64,000 bases of DNA from Methylomagnum ishizawai (GCF_900155475.1 NZ_FXAM01000001.1:3668881-3732880), one strand, 5' to 3'; shown: positions 48,766 through 57,963, numbered from the stretch's first letter. Numbers and translations: made by a program. The notes: generated by a model from the letters alone, not told the origin.

Positions 48766-48889
48766 CCGGCGGCGGCAAGTCCAGCCTGGCGAAGCCGGGC
48801 ATCATTCCGGGCACGCTGACCGGGCGGCAAAGCGGCGCACCGCCGCCCGCGCCCACCGCCCCGGCCCATCCACCAGACCATTGAACGGC

Positions 48890-49642
48890 ATGGACGCAGC
48901 GCTCTGGATCAAGGTCGTCCTGGCACAGTTCGTCGCGGCGGGATCGGTCGCGCTGGCGCTCAAGGCCGGGCTGCTGACGGGAATCGGGACGACCACGCCC
49001 GCGCTGGCCGGACTCGATGGCCTGCTGGCCTTGGGGCTGAGCTGGGCCTGGCGCTTGCCGGTGTGGTGGCGGTGGATACAAGGCGGGTTCGTGCCCGCCC
49101 TGGCGGCGGCGGCGGCTGGGCTGCACGCGCCGCCATGGGTCTGGCTGGCGGGTTTCGCGCTGTTGTGGCTGGTGTTCCGGGGCGCTCCGGGCGGGCGGGT
49201 GCCGCTCTATCTCAGCAATTCCACCACCTGGGACGCGCTGGCCGGGCTGCTACCGAAAAAGCGGGCCTTCGCCTTGGTCGATCTGGGTTGCGGCCTGGGC
49301 GGCGGTTTGGCGCGACTGGCCCGGCGCTTCCCGAATGGTGTGTTCCAAGGCGTGGAGTCGGCCCCGCTGCCTTGCCTATGGGCTTGGCTCCGGGCGCGGG
49401 GCCGGGCCAATCTCCGTATCCGCTGGGGCGATTTGTGGAGCGAGGATTTGGGCCGGTACGACGTGGTCTACGCCTTCCTGTCGCCCGAGCCCATGCCGGA
49501 ACTCTGGCTCAAGGCCCGGCGCGAAATGCGGACGGGTTCGCTCTTGGTCAGCAATAGCTTCGAGGTGCCGGGTTGGGTGCCCGACCACGTCCTCACCCTG
49601 GACGATGGGCGGCGGACGCGGTTGCTGATCTGGCGGATGTAA
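48890..49642 (+). CDS. Membrane-anchored class I SAM methyltransferase
   Basis: 250-aa protein with two parts. Residues 1-100 hold several hydrophobic segments (VVLAQFVAAGSVALALKAG, WVWLAGFALLWLVF). Residues 115-250 form a methyltransferase domain: AFALVDLGCGLGGGLARLA is motif I with the SAM-binding GxGxG, then FQGVESAPLPCLWAW and VVYAFLSPEPMPELW. ATG 48890 lies 5 nt after the alternative motB stop, so it may belong to the motAB operon. A methyl acceptor at the membrane (lipid, quinone or protein) is likely but unidentified. Confidence 0.82.
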   Translation: MDAALWIKVVLAQFVAAGSVALALKAGLLTGIGTTTPALAGLDGLLALGLSWAWRLPVWWRWIQGGFVPALAAAAAGLHAPPWVWLAGFALLWLVFRGAPGGRVPLYLSNSTTWDALAGLLPKKRAFALVDLGCGLGGGLARLARRFPNGVFQGVESAPLPCLWAWLRARGRANLRIRWGDLWSEDLGRYDVVYAFLSPEPMPELWLKARREMRTGSLLVSNSFEVPGWVPDHVLTLDDGRRTRLLIWRM

Positions 49643-49847
49643 TCTCCCGGCCTGTCCCCGCCCGCTACCACAGCTCGCGCTTGCGCCACAAGCCCAATCG
49701 CACACACCTTTTCACATCAAGTTCGCGCATTATTCGCCTAGGATAATCCAGGGCGAGGAATATAGTAATGATCAACGCCGCCGCCATCGGGCCAGCGGTG
49801 GGAATACCCCCTATTTCCGCCCGATCATTTTGCGCGAGGATATTACC

Positions 49848-50270
49848 ATGAATCAATCCACCCTATTCCGCTCGCTGCTGGGTTTGGGACTATTGCTGAG
49901 CGCTTCGGCTGCTTTCGCCGCAACACCGGTCGGGCTGTGGGAAATCCGCTCTTACCGGGAATCCGGCCTCAATTTCGGAACGGTGAACCAAGTGTGTTAT
50001 CTCACCAACGGCACTTGGTATTCCCTGAGCTTCCCCGGTGCCAATGGCGAATGGTTTCAAAAAGGCGACCGCATCCGCTCGACGGCCTTCTCTCCCCAAA
50101 ATGGCTGGAACCACGCCCTATTCGGCCAGTTCGCGAGCAATACCCTATTCACCGGGGAATATATCGGCTTTTTGAACAACCCGGCCACCCAACATCCAGA
50201 TACCACGGAAAAAGGTAATTTCACAGCCGCTTTCATAAGCCGGATATGCCCGCCGAACCCCGCGCCTTAA
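49848..50270 (+). CDS. Secreted protein of unknown function
   Basis: 140-aa protein. Residues 1-24 are a clear Sec signal (SLLGLGLLLSASAAFA, cleaved before ATPVGLWEI). The mature part is rich in Gly, Asn, Phe and Trp with two Cys (VCYLTNGTWYS and the C-terminal RICPPNPAP) and looks beta-rich. ATG 49848 has gagga 9 nt upstream. No family was recognised. The preceding 205 bp are AT-richer than average and may hold its promoter; a 14-bp hairpin follows at 50278-50317. Confidence 0.8.
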   Translation: MNQSTLFRSLLGLGLLLSASAAFAATPVGLWEIRSYRESGLNFGTVNQVCYLTNGTWYSLSFPGANGEWFQKGDRIRSTAFSPQNGWNHALFGQFASNTLFTGEYIGFLNNPATQHPDTTEKGNFTAAFISRICPPNPAP

Positions 50271-50277
50271 ACCACAA

Positions 50278-50317
50278 CCAGGCCATCCGCGACCTGTGCC
50301 GGGCGCGGATGGCCTGG
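50278..50317. terminator. 14-bp hairpin between convergent genes
   Basis: Perfect arms ccaggccatccgcg (50278-50291) and cgcggatggcctgg (50304-50317) with a 12-nt loop. It sits between the secreted protein and the minus-strand oxidoreductase and can serve both; no T tract. Confidence 0.6.
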
Positions 50318-50321
50318 GCGC

Positions 50322-51338
50322 TCAGAACAAATACGGATGCGCCGCCGTGAACCCATGCACCTTGGCGCGGGGCTTGAACGTGGGCGGCAGCCAAGGCTCC
50401 GCCGTCTTGCCCGCGAGGTATTGCGCCAGCCACAACGCCTGCTGGCGGATCGGCATGACATAGGCATAAATCCGCCCGTCGGCGCATTCGACCGCATCGC
50501 CCAGGGCGTGGATATCCGGGTCTAGGGTGCGGAGGAACGCATCGACCCGGATGCCCCGATTCACCGGAAGACCCGCCGCCTGCGCCAGGGCGGTGCGCGG
50601 CTTGAAACCACAGGCGACCACGATGCCGTGGAAACCGCCTTCCGACCCATCCGCCAATTTCACCGCGTAATGCGCCCCGTCGCGCTCGAAACCCTGCACG
50701 GCGGCATCCAGCCGCACCTCGATCCCCATTCCCGTCAGCACCTGGAGCAAAGTGGCCGAATCCGCCTCGACCAATTGCCGCTCCATCAACCTCGGGAGGG
50801 CATGGAACAGCGTCACCGCATCGCCCGCCTTGGCGAGATCGGAACCCGCCTCGCAGCCGATCAAACCACCACCCACCACCGCCCAACGCGGGGTTTCGCC
50901 CCGCGTCAGAATAGCGGCCCGCTCGCGACGCAGCCCGATCAAATCGTCCAGGCTGTTCACCACCCGGAAATCCCCGAAAGCCCGGAACGGCGGCGGAACC
51001 AGGGCGTCCGAGCCGGTAGCCAGCACCAGCTTGTCGTAGCCCAGGCTGAATTCCTCGCCAGCGCGGCGGCATCGCACGGTCTTGGCGGCACGGTCCACAG
51101 CCAGCGCCTCGACCGGGGTCAAGATTTCGATACCGGCTTTCCGCAAGTCCTCGAAGGATTTGAGGATGATCTTGGTTTCCACATCGTCCCGCGAGAAGCC
51201 ATGGGACAGCATGGGGCGGGAGTAGTAGCCGTGGGTTTCCTGGGTCAGCACGGTGATGGCGCTGTCGGGGCTATGTTTCTTGAGTTCCTCGGCGAAGGTG
51301 ATGCCGGCCATGCCGGAGCCGATGATGAGGGTGTGCAT
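50322..51338 (-). CDS. FAD-dependent pyridine nucleotide oxidoreductase (rubredoxin reductase-like)
   Basis: 338-aa flavoprotein. The FAD fold is LIIGSGMAGITFAEEL at the N-terminus; the NAD(P)H fold is WAVVGGGLIGCEAGSDLAKA near residue 150; the second FAD contact is DIHALGDAVECADGRIY. There is no redox-active CxxxxC pair, as in rubredoxin reductase and NorW, which pass electrons from NADH to a small iron protein. No rubredoxin gene is in the window. Gagga lies 8 nt before the ATG. It is 56 nt downstream of trpS on the same strand and may be co-transcribed. Confidence 0.88.
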   Translation of the reverse strand: MHTLIIGSGMAGITFAEELKKHSPDSAITVLTQETHGYYSRPMLSHGFSRDDVETKIILKSFEDLRKAGIEILTPVEALAVDRAAKTVRCRRAGEEFSLGYDKLVLATGSDALVPPPFRAFGDFRVVNSLDDLIGLRRERAAILTRGETPRWAVVGGGLIGCEAGSDLAKAGDAVTLFHALPRLMERQLVEADSATLLQVLTGMGIEVRLDAAVQGFERDGAHYAVKLADGSEGGFHGIVVACGFKPRTALAQAAGLPVNRGIRVDAFLRTLDPDIHALGDAVECADGRIYAYVMPIRQQALWLAQYLAGKTAEPWLPPTFKPRAKVHGFTAAHPYLF

Positions 51339-51394
51339 GGGGAGTCCTCTATGGAAAGCCTGGAAACGGGGAAACGCGGGATTTTCCGGCGGGT

Positions 51395-52411
51395 TCAGCG
51401 CGACAACGGCCTAATCCCCACACTCGCCCGCACCTTCTTCATCAAGGGCGCACTATATTCCCGCGCCTTGGCCGCGCCTTCCTGCAACACCTCCTCGATC
51501 TTCTCCGGCGCTTCCATCAGAGCATCGTAGCGCTCCCGCGCCGCTTTCAAATGCTCGTTCAGGTACTCGAACAACACGCCCTTCATCTCGCCCCAACCGA
51601 TGCCTTCTTCATAACGGCGGCGGATGGCGGCGGTCTCCTCCGGGGTGGCGAAGGCTTTGTAGATACTATAGAGCGTGCAGGTATCCGGGTCTTTGGGGAC
51701 GCCCGGTTCCAGGGAGTTGGTCTTGATCTTGTTGATGAGCTTACGGAACGGTTTTTCCGCCAGGAAGATCGGGATGACATTGTCGTAGCTCTTACTCATC
51801 TTGCGGCCATCCAGCCCCGACAAAGTGGCGGTGTCCTCGCTAATGACCGCTTCCGGCAACACGAAATGCTCGCCATAGAGATGGTTGAAGCGGCCCGCGA
51901 TATCCCGCGCCATCTCGATATGCTGCACCTGGTCCCGGCCCACCGGCACCTTGTGGGCGTTGAACATCAAGATATCCGCCGCCATCAGCACCGGATAATT
52001 GAAAAGGCCCATGGTCACGCCCTTGTCGGGGTCGCCTTCGCCGGAATCCTCGTTGGCCTGCACCGCCGCCTTGTAGGCATGGGCGCGGTTCATCAAGCCC
52101 TTGGCGGTGACGCAATTCAGCATCCAGGCCAGTTCGGCGATTTCCGGCACGTCCGACTGGCGGTAGAACACCGCGTTGGCGGTATCCAGCCCCAGCGCCA
52201 GCCAGGTGGCGGCGATTTCCAGGGTGGAGCGGTTCACCCGCTCCGGATCCTGGCATTTGATGAGGGCGTGGTAATCGGCCAGGAAATAGAACGGCAGCAC
52301 ATCGTGGCGGCGGCTGGCCTCGATGGCCGGGCGGATCGCGCCGACATAGTTGCCGAGATGGGGCGTGCCGGTGGTGGTGATGCCGGTCAGGACGATGGAT
52401 TGGCTGCTCAT
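51395..52411 (-). CDS. trpS: Tryptophanyl-tRNA synthetase
   Basis: 338-aa class I aminoacyl-tRNA synthetase charging tRNA-Trp. The HIGH-type signature is TPHLGN (16-21) and the KMSKS loop is [10 protein letters not shown] (about 205). Other family blocks are [26 protein letters not shown] and [20 protein letters not shown] 52411 ([10 protein letters not shown]) matches the bacterial N-terminus; the longer frame to 52522 lacks similarity. Essential gene of normal length. Confidence 0.97.
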   Translation of the reverse strand: MSSQSIVLTGITTTGTPHLGNYVGAIRPAIEASRRHDVLPFYFLADYHALIKCQDPERVNRSTLEIAATWLALGLDTANAVFYRQSDVPEIAELAWMLNCVTAKGLMNRAHAYKAAVQANEDSGEGDPDKGVTMGLFNYPVLMAADILMFNAHKVPVGRDQVQHIEMARDIAGRFNHLYGEHFVLPEAVISEDTATLSGLDGRKMSKSYDNVIPIFLAEKPFRKLINKIKTNSLEPGVPKDPDTCTLYSIYKAFATPEETAAIRRRYEEGIGWGEMKGVLFEYLNEHLKAARERYDALMEAPEKIEEVLQEGAAKAREYSAPLMKKVRASVGIRPLSR

Positions 52412-52600
52412 GGGATTCAAGGGGTTGGGATAAACAAGGGGGCGCAATATGACATAAAGCCCCCGCCTTGCCAAACCTCGTCCCAGAGTATCCGTTCCCC
52501 CCTTTGGACTTGGCTCCGGCATGATGCGCCGCCACGCAATTTCGCTAGACTATAACCCGCCATTCACAGTAAGCCGCCCCGCCAACCTGGGGTAAGCCAT

Positions 52601-54169
52601 ATGCTCAATCAGAACAACACCACGAGAGCGCATGACATGAACCATCATCCCAACGAAGACGCCCTGGCCGGGCCGATCATTCCCCCGATGGCGATGAGCC
52701 GCCGCAATTTCCTGGGCGTGGGGACCACCCTGCTCGGTGGACTCTGGGCCGAACGGGTGTTCCCCGAAACAGCAGATCAAGCCACCCTCCCGCCCAAGGC
52801 ATGGCGCGACTTGGCGCTCCGCCTGCAAGGCCGCTTGCTGCGGCCCGGTCAACCCGGCTTTTCCAGCTTGGCCTTGCCGAACAACCTGCGCTATGCCTCG
52901 ATCCTGCCAGAAGCCATCGCCATCTGCGCCAGCACCGGGGACATCGCCCAATGCCTGCGTTGGTGCGCCGACCACGGGATACCGCTGGTCGCCCGCGGCG
53001 GTGGACATTCCTACGCGGGTTATTCGTGTACCTCGGGGCTCATGATCAATCTGTCGGCGATCAACCGGGTCAGCTACGACAAGGCGAGTGGCCGGGTCAC
53101 GGTGGGCGGGGGCGCGCTCAATGGGGCGCTCTATTCGGCGCTGCAAGCGGTGGGGCGCTCCGTCACCCATGGCCGCTGCCCCACGGTCGGGGCCGGGGGC
53201 TTCCTGTTGGGTGGCGGTATCGGCTTCGATATGCGGGCCAACGGCGTCGGCAGCGACAAGGTGGTTTCCACCGAGATCGTCCTGGCCGACGGCTCCCTGG
53301 TGACGGCCAGCGCCACCCAGAACCCGGACCTGTTCTGGGCCTGCCGCGGCGGGGCCGGCGGCAATTTCGGCATCAACACCGCGTTCACCTTGGACACCTT
53401 CGCCATCGACCGGGTCGCGGTGTTCTCGCTGCAATGGAGCGCGGTGTCCGACGACTTCATCGCCACGCTGTTCCAGACTTTGGAAGCGGCCCCGCGCGGC
53501 CTGGGATCGCGGGTCGGCCTCGCGCCGGGCCTGGACGCGGCCAGCGGGGCGCGGGGCATCGATGTGACCCTATTGGGACAGTTCAATGGCTCCGTGGACG
53601 AGTTGCGGGATATCCTCCAACCCGTTTTCCTGATGGCGACACCCACCCACCAAATCATCGACCGCATGCACTACTGGACGGGACAGAGCTATATCGTCGA
53701 TCCCGAAGGGGCCAGCCACTATCAGGAACGCTCGCGCTTCGTCAACGGCGGGTTTCCGGAAGCCGCCATTCCCGTCATCCGCGCCTGGCTGCGGCGCTGG
53801 AACCTCGCGGAGGGCAGCGGGCTCATCAAGTTTTTCCAGACCGGCGGCGCGGTCAACGACCCCTCGGCGGACGCCAGCGCCTTCGTGCATCGCTCCAGCC
53901 AATGGCTGGCCGCCATCGGCATCCAATGGCAGGGCGACCAATCCGCCGCGGAACAGCAGTGGATGCACCGCTGGCAGGATGGCTTCTACCGGGAAATCAC
54001 GCCCCTGGCGGGTGGCGGCGCGTTCCAGAACTTCGTCGATCCGTCGCTGGAAAATTGGGAAACCGCCTATTACGGGACCAACCTACCCCGGCTGCGGAAA
54101 ATCAAGGCCCGCGTCGATCCCACCAACCTGTTCCATTTCCCTCAATCCATCCCGCCCGCCCAAGCCTGA
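52601..54169 (+). CDS. Tat-exported FAD-linked oxidase, berberine-bridge-enzyme type
   Basis: 522-aa oxidase. A twin-arginine signal (SRRNFLGVGTTLLGGLWA, about 33-50) shows export of a folded flavoprotein. The PCMH-type FAD domain has ARGGGHSYAGYSC with His136 and THGRCPTVGAGGF with Cys193, the pair that forms bicovalent 8-alpha/6-S flavin links in BBE-like oxidases. LLGGGIGFDMRANG follows. The BBE motif at the C-terminus (WETAYYGTNLPRLRKIKARV) contains the expected YYG. Likely substrates are sugars or small alcohols, with O2 or a quinone as acceptor; not determined. ATG 52601 is 16 nt after a weak purine stretch. Confidence 0.9.
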   Translation: MLNQNNTTRAHDMNHHPNEDALAGPIIPPMAMSRRNFLGVGTTLLGGLWAERVFPETADQATLPPKAWRDLALRLQGRLLRPGQPGFSSLALPNNLRYASILPEAIAICASTGDIAQCLRWCADHGIPLVARGGGHSYAGYSCTSGLMINLSAINRVSYDKASGRVTVGGGALNGALYSALQAVGRSVTHGRCPTVGAGGFLLGGGIGFDMRANGVGSDKVVSTEIVLADGSLVTASATQNPDLFWACRGGAGGNFGINTAFTLDTFAIDRVAVFSLQWSAVSDDFIATLFQTLEAAPRGLGSRVGLAPGLDAASGARGIDVTLLGQFNGSVDELRDILQPVFLMATPTHQIIDRMHYWTGQSYIVDPEGASHYQERSRFVNGGFPEAAIPVIRAWLRRWNLAEGSGLIKFFQTGGAVNDPSADASAFVHRSSQWLAAIGIQWQGDQSAAEQQWMHRWQDGFYREITPLAGGGAFQNFVDPSLENWETAYYGTNLPRLRKIKARVDPTNLFHFPQSIPPAQA

Positions 54170-54249
54170 CGGCCCTGGTGGGCCCGCCGGTCATGGGCAT
54201 CCGCTACACACTTTCGTTTACAATGTCCCACCGAACCCGAGGAGCCCCC

Positions 54250-54555
54250 ATGTTGGACTACGAAGAAAAGCGCGACTTCATCCGGATGCAGGCCGAGTGC
54301 AAAATGCGGTACCGGCTGGCCGGGGAGGAAACTTATACCGACGGCCAATGCCTTAACCTCAGCGGCTCCGGCATCCTGTTCCAGGGTCCGAAGCCGTTGG
54401 AAGCGGGCAAGGCGGCGGAAGTCCACCTCGTCCCCGACCATAAGATCACCCCACCCCTGACCGCCTATCTCGAAGTGGTGCGTTGCGAAAAGGACGGGGA
54501 CGCCGATGGGCTATACCGCATCGCCGGGGCGATCAAGGGCATCAAGGACGAATGA
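54250..54555 (+). CDS. PilZ domain protein (c-di-GMP receptor)
   Basis: 101-aa single-domain PilZ protein. The RxxxR motif is KRDFIRM (Arg8 and Arg12) and the second motif is NLSGSGILF (N/DxSxxG), both needed to bind cyclic di-GMP. The rest is the PilZ beta-barrel. Aggag lies 7 nt before ATG 54250. It stands between the flavin oxidase and queD. It may act on motility or secretion; partner unknown. Confidence 0.9.
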   Translation: MLDYEEKRDFIRMQAECKMRYRLAGEETYTDGQCLNLSGSGILFQGPKPLEAGKAAEVHLVPDHKITPPLTAYLEVVRCEKDGDADGLYRIAGAIKGIKDE

Positions 54556-54648
54556 AACATCCCCTGTCCGCCCAAGCCCGACAGGAATACCGCCATCACC
54601 GGCCCGAACCCATCCCGCCCGGCCCCGTCCGGGCGGTCTTAGACGAAG

Positions 54649-55053
54649 ATGTTCACGATCACCAAAGAAGTCTATTTCTGCTACGGCCACCGCCTGATGC
54701 GGCATCCGGGCAAATGCCGCCATTTGCACGGCCATAGCGTCAAGGCCGCCATCACGGTCCAAGCCGCCGGATTGAACGAACAGGGCATGGTCTGCGATTT
54801 CGCCGATATCGCCCGCATCGCCTCCGACTATATCGACCGCGAACTCGACCACAACCTCCTCTTGCACCGCGACGACCCGCTGGTCCCGCTGCTGGCCGCG
54901 GCCGGCGAGCGCTACTCGCTGCTGGACGAGCATCCCACGGCGGAATACCTCGCCCAACTCATCTACCGCCACGCCCAAAGCCAGGGACTCGCGGTCGCCA
55001 GCGTGACCCTATGGGAAACCGCCAGCGCCTGCGCCACCTACTCCGAACCCTGA
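54649..55053 (+). CDS. queD: 6-carboxy-5,6,7,8-tetrahydropterin synthase QueD / PTPS family
   Basis: 134-aa enzyme of the PTPS superfamily; in bacteria usually the second step of queuosine and 7-deazaguanine synthesis. Zinc ligands are in FCYGHRL and HLHGHSVKA; the catalytic Cys is in GKCRHLHGH (C-x3-HGH). The C-terminal helix has YLDEHPTAEYLAQLI-like content, here LLDEHPTAEYLAQLI, with the Glu that binds the pterin. It overlaps the next gene as TGATG. No queC or queE is adjacent, so a pterin role cannot be excluded. Confidence 0.92.
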   Translation: MFTITKEVYFCYGHRLMRHPGKCRHLHGHSVKAAITVQAAGLNEQGMVCDFADIARIASDYIDRELDHNLLLHRDDPLVPLLAAAGERYSLLDEHPTAEYLAQLIYRHAQSQGLAVASVTLWETASACATYSEP

Positions 55054-55517
55054 TGAGCGCCTTCCACCCCCTGGACAAGGCGTTCTGGCTGCACCAGGTC
55101 TGCGAGTCCAACTACCAAAAGCTCTCCGACCTCATCCCCGGCCTCGCCGGGATCGAGGCGTCCGCCACCGCCCTGGCCGGGGGCAAACCCGCCTTGCACC
55201 TGCATGTGCTGAAACGCTCCCGCTATACCCTGCTGCTGGAACTGACCCACGCCTTCGCCCCTGGCCAGGGCATGGCGCTGGAACCCAAGGTCAGGATCAG
55301 GGTCTGCCTGGACGCCAAGACCGCCGAGGCGCTGTGCGACACCGACCATCCTTCGGTTTGGGACGCGCTGGAGGCCGCGCCCAGCCCGCGCCGGGTGTTG
55401 GATTACAAATGGGGGCTGAATTATTTCCTGGCCCGCTGGCTGGACCATTGTTTGTCCAACGACTACCGCTTCGGCGGGGCGCGGGCCGGCCACGGAGCCT
55501 GCTTGGCGGTACCGTGA
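55053..55517 (+). CDS. DUF1249 family protein
   Basis: 154-aa protein resembling E. coli YqiB (DUF1249). Visible landmarks are the opening CESNYQKLSDLIPGL, LHLHVLKRSRYTLLLELTH and a terminal cluster WGLNYFLARWLDHCLSNDYRF. There is no membrane segment. Its ATG overlaps the queD stop (TGATG), so it is translationally coupled to queD. Function unknown in the family. Confidence 0.88.
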   Translation: MSAFHPLDKAFWLHQVCESNYQKLSDLIPGLAGIEASATALAGGKPALHLHVLKRSRYTLLLELTHAFAPGQGMALEPKVRIRVCLDAKTAEALCDTDHPSVWDALEAAPSPRRVLDYKWGLNYFLARWLDHCLSNDYRFGGARAGHGACLAVP

Positions 55518-55538
55518 CGGCACGGCCCGGTGCCCGGC

Positions 55539-57278
55539 TCACCAGCGGTAGACCGCTCGCACCCGGTTCCCCGTCCCCAGGAACTCCACCGACTCGCACA
55601 AATCCTCGACCAAGCCGATGCCCCGCCCACCGTGGGGCGGGGATTGGCGGGAACCACGCCGCCAGCGCTCGTAATCGAAGCCCGGTCCGTCATCCTCGAT
55701 ACCGATTTCAAGCCATCCGCCATCGGCGTCCGACCGGGCCGCGAGGCTGATATGGATGCGTCCACGCTCTAGCCCGGTTAGGCGCTCGCGCCGCTCGCGG
55801 AAATAGCGGGCGAACCCTTCCGGGTCCGCCTTGATTCGCGCTTCCAGCCGCAGCACCCCATGGTCCAGGGCGTTGCTGAACAACTCCGATAAGATGGTGA
55901 ACACGGGCTGGCGGCACACTCTCAAGCCTTGCAGATCGACCAGGGTATCCACCAGCAAGGGCACCACGTCCAGGCGCTTGAGAGCGGAAGCGCCCAGTTC
56001 CAATTCCCAATGCCAATCGACCACCGGGACCACCGTCGGGCCGAGCGCGGACGGGACCGCGTCCCTGCGGGCCGTGCCGGCGACGGGCGGGTCCAGCGCG
56101 GACCGGCCACAGGGAATCAGCGCCAAGGTGAGATCGTCCTCCTGCGGCGCATCGGCGGTAAAGCGGTCCAACCCGTCCACCAAGCGTCCGAACGCACCCA
56201 CGCTCCCGCCCCCCATCAAACAGGACCAGACCCGCTGCTCGCCGAAGCATTCCCCCTGGGCGTCGCGGGCCTCGACGATACCATCGGTCATGACCACGAT
56301 CTGGTCGCCCGGATCGACCGCGACCCAGCGCAATTCGCACGGCCCGATTTCGTCCAATATCCCCAGGGGGATCGAGGACGAAGGCACGCGCTCCTTGAGG
56401 CTCCCCGCCGCCCCGCCCAGCACCAGCACATCGGGCAGGCCGCTGTTGCGGATACCGGCCCAACGGCCCTCCCCATCCAGGCAGACCAGCGCCGCCGCCA
56501 GGAACATGCCGGTGGGCAGGGTACGCCGCAGCTTGCGGTTGATCTCGACCAGGATTTCGGCGGGCGCGAAGCCCTTGGCGGTCATACCGCGGAACACATC
56601 CGCCGCCGGCAAAGCCCCGATGGCCGCCGCCAGCCCATGTCCGGTGAAATCCCCCACCAACACATGCAAGGCACCGGAAGGGCTGCGCTCGACCAAGAGG
56701 ATATCGCCGCTGAAAACCGAGGCCGGGCGCTGTAGGCCGTGGATCGCGGCGAGTTGGGCGGGATCGGCCAGGGCAGTCTTGGCGTAGACCTGCCGGGCCA
56801 GTTCCTGTTTGAAGATCAATTCTTCCTGCTGGGCGCGGGCGGTACGACACAGCCGCGCCACCCGCCCGAACACGGCGAGCTTGGCCCGGAGTTGCACTGG
56901 ATCGACCGGCTTGGCGAGGAAATCGTCCACGTCCGCGCCCTCGTCCCGGTCCACCTCCATCCGGCCAACCAGTTCGTGCGCCTCGACCGGGGTGGCGAGG
57001 ACAATCACCGGCACGAAGCACCCGCCCGCCGCCGCCTTAATGCGCCGGGCCACCGCATAGCAATCCCGGCCCAGGGGGGCGGCATCCATGAAGACGATAT
57101 TGGGGACGGACCACCGCAACGCTTCGAGAGCGGCTTCGCCGGAACACGCCTCGACCACCACGAAACCCCGCGCCGCCAAGCCGGCCACCAACGGACGGAC
57201 ACCGGACGGGTCGTCATGCAACACCAGCGCCTTGCCACCGTCTGCCATCCGGGGGTTCATCGGAACGGATCGTGTCAT
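55539..57278 (-). CDS. Receiver-PP2C phosphatase-histidine kinase-like ATPase protein
   Basis: 579-aa partner-switching type regulator. A receiver-like domain (about 15-135) has VLHDDPSGVRPLV, a phospho-acceptor region IVFMDAAPLGRD and LAKPVDP. The PP2C/SpoIIE domain (about 170-385) has VFSGDILLVERS, VGDFTGHGLAAAIGALPAAD, VVMTDGIVEARDA and DDLTLALIP. The C-terminal GHKL ATPase (about 430-579) has ILSELFSNALDHG (N box), IEDDGPGFDYERW and GGRGIGLVEDL, as in RsbW/SpoIIAB anti-sigma kinases. So kinase and phosphatase activity are joined in one chain. ATG 57278 has gagg upstream. A relative lacking the ATPase domain is at 24780-26039. Confidence 0.9.
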   Translation of the reverse strand: MTRSVPMNPRMADGGKALVLHDDPSGVRPLVAGLAARGFVVVEACSGEAALEALRWSVPNIVFMDAAPLGRDCYAVARRIKAAAGGCFVPVIVLATPVEAHELVGRMEVDRDEGADVDDFLAKPVDPVQLRAKLAVFGRVARLCRTARAQQEELIFKQELARQVYAKTALADPAQLAAIHGLQRPASVFSGDILLVERSPSGALHVLVGDFTGHGLAAAIGALPAADVFRGMTAKGFAPAEILVEINRKLRRTLPTGMFLAAALVCLDGEGRWAGIRNSGLPDVLVLGGAAGSLKERVPSSSIPLGILDEIGPCELRWVAVDPGDQIVVMTDGIVEARDAQGECFGEQRVWSCLMGGGSVGAFGRLVDGLDRFTADAPQEDDLTLALIPCGRSALDPPVAGTARRDAVPSALGPTVVPVVDWHWELELGASALKRLDVVPLLVDTLVDLQGLRVCRQPVFTILSELFSNALDHGVLRLEARIKADPEGFARYFRERRERLTGLERGRIHISLAARSDADGGWLEIGIEDDGPGFDYERWRRGSRQSPPHGGRGIGLVEDLCESVEFLGTGNRVRAVYRW

Positions 57279-57366
57279 GGATCGCCTCGCATTTTCTTGT
57301 TCATCCCAGCCCGGCCCCGCCGTCAAAGGTTACAATCCCCAGGACTTCGCTTCCGGATTCCACATC

Positions 57367-57750
57367 ATGCATCGATCCTTCCTATTCTACGCGGCGGCGG
57401 CGGCCGGGCTGGGCGTGGCCCTGGGCGCGTTCGGGGCACACGGACTCAAATCCACGCTGACCGAGGCCCAGATGGCCACCTACCGCACCGCCGTGGATTA
57501 CCAAATGTGGCACGCCCTGGGATTGGGCCTCGTCGGCCTATGGGCGGAGCGCCATCCCGGACTCAAATTATTGCGCTGGGCCGGTGGCCTGATGCTGGCC
57601 GGGATACTGTTGTTCTCGGGTAGCCTGTACCTGCTTAGCCTGGGCGGAGGGCACTGGCTGGGCCTGATCACGCCCTTCGGCGGCACGGCCTTCCTCGCGG
57701 CTTGGCTGGTGCTGGCCATCGCCGCGCTGCGCCGGTCCGGCAACCCTTGA
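57367..57750 (+). CDS. DUF423 family membrane protein
   Basis: 127-aa inner-membrane protein of the YgdD/DUF423 family, with four hydrophobic segments. Landmarks are LGVALGAFGAHGLK, the conserved YQMWHALGLGLVG and LFSGSLYLLSL, all typical. ATG 57367 (MHRSFLF) begins the first helix. It is divergent from the PP2C gene. Function unknown; the family is widespread. Confidence 0.92.
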   Translation: MHRSFLFYAAAAAGLGVALGAFGAHGLKSTLTEAQMATYRTAVDYQMWHALGLGLVGLWAERHPGLKLLRWAGGLMLAGILLFSGSLYLLSLGGGHWLGLITPFGGTAFLAAWLVLAIAALRRSGNP

Positions 57751-57851
57751 AACGCAGGCCCGGCCCGTTTCCCGGAGCCACCGGGACGACCGCCCCGGCA
57801 GTTCTCCGCCCACGGCGGCGGCAGCCCATCGGCGAGCGCCGCCCTGCCAAA

Positions 57852-57899
57852 AGCGATAGCTTGGTTTTCAGCCACTGGCTGGCAGGCCCGGCTATCGCT
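57852..57899. repeat. Nested palindrome downstream of DUF423
   Basis: Outer arms agcgatagc (57852-57860) and gctatcgct (57891-57899) enclose a second hairpin with arms cagcc and ggctg (57869-57873, 57877-57881). It could be a 3' structure, a terminator or a small mobile palindrome. Confidence 0.5.
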
Positions 57900-57947
57900 C
57901 CACCCCGGCCATTCCATGGCGTGGGGGCGTACACCCTTGGTTTCATA

Positions 57948-57963
57948 TGGCACAAAACCTGCC
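57948..57963 (+). promoter_or_regulatory. Possible sigma-54 promoter element
   Basis: TGGCAC-N5-CTGCC has the GG-N10-GC spacing of sigma-54 promoters, with C for T at the first base of the -12 box. It reads toward the cas operon but is 457 nt from casA, so it may be coincidence. Confidence 0.25.
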
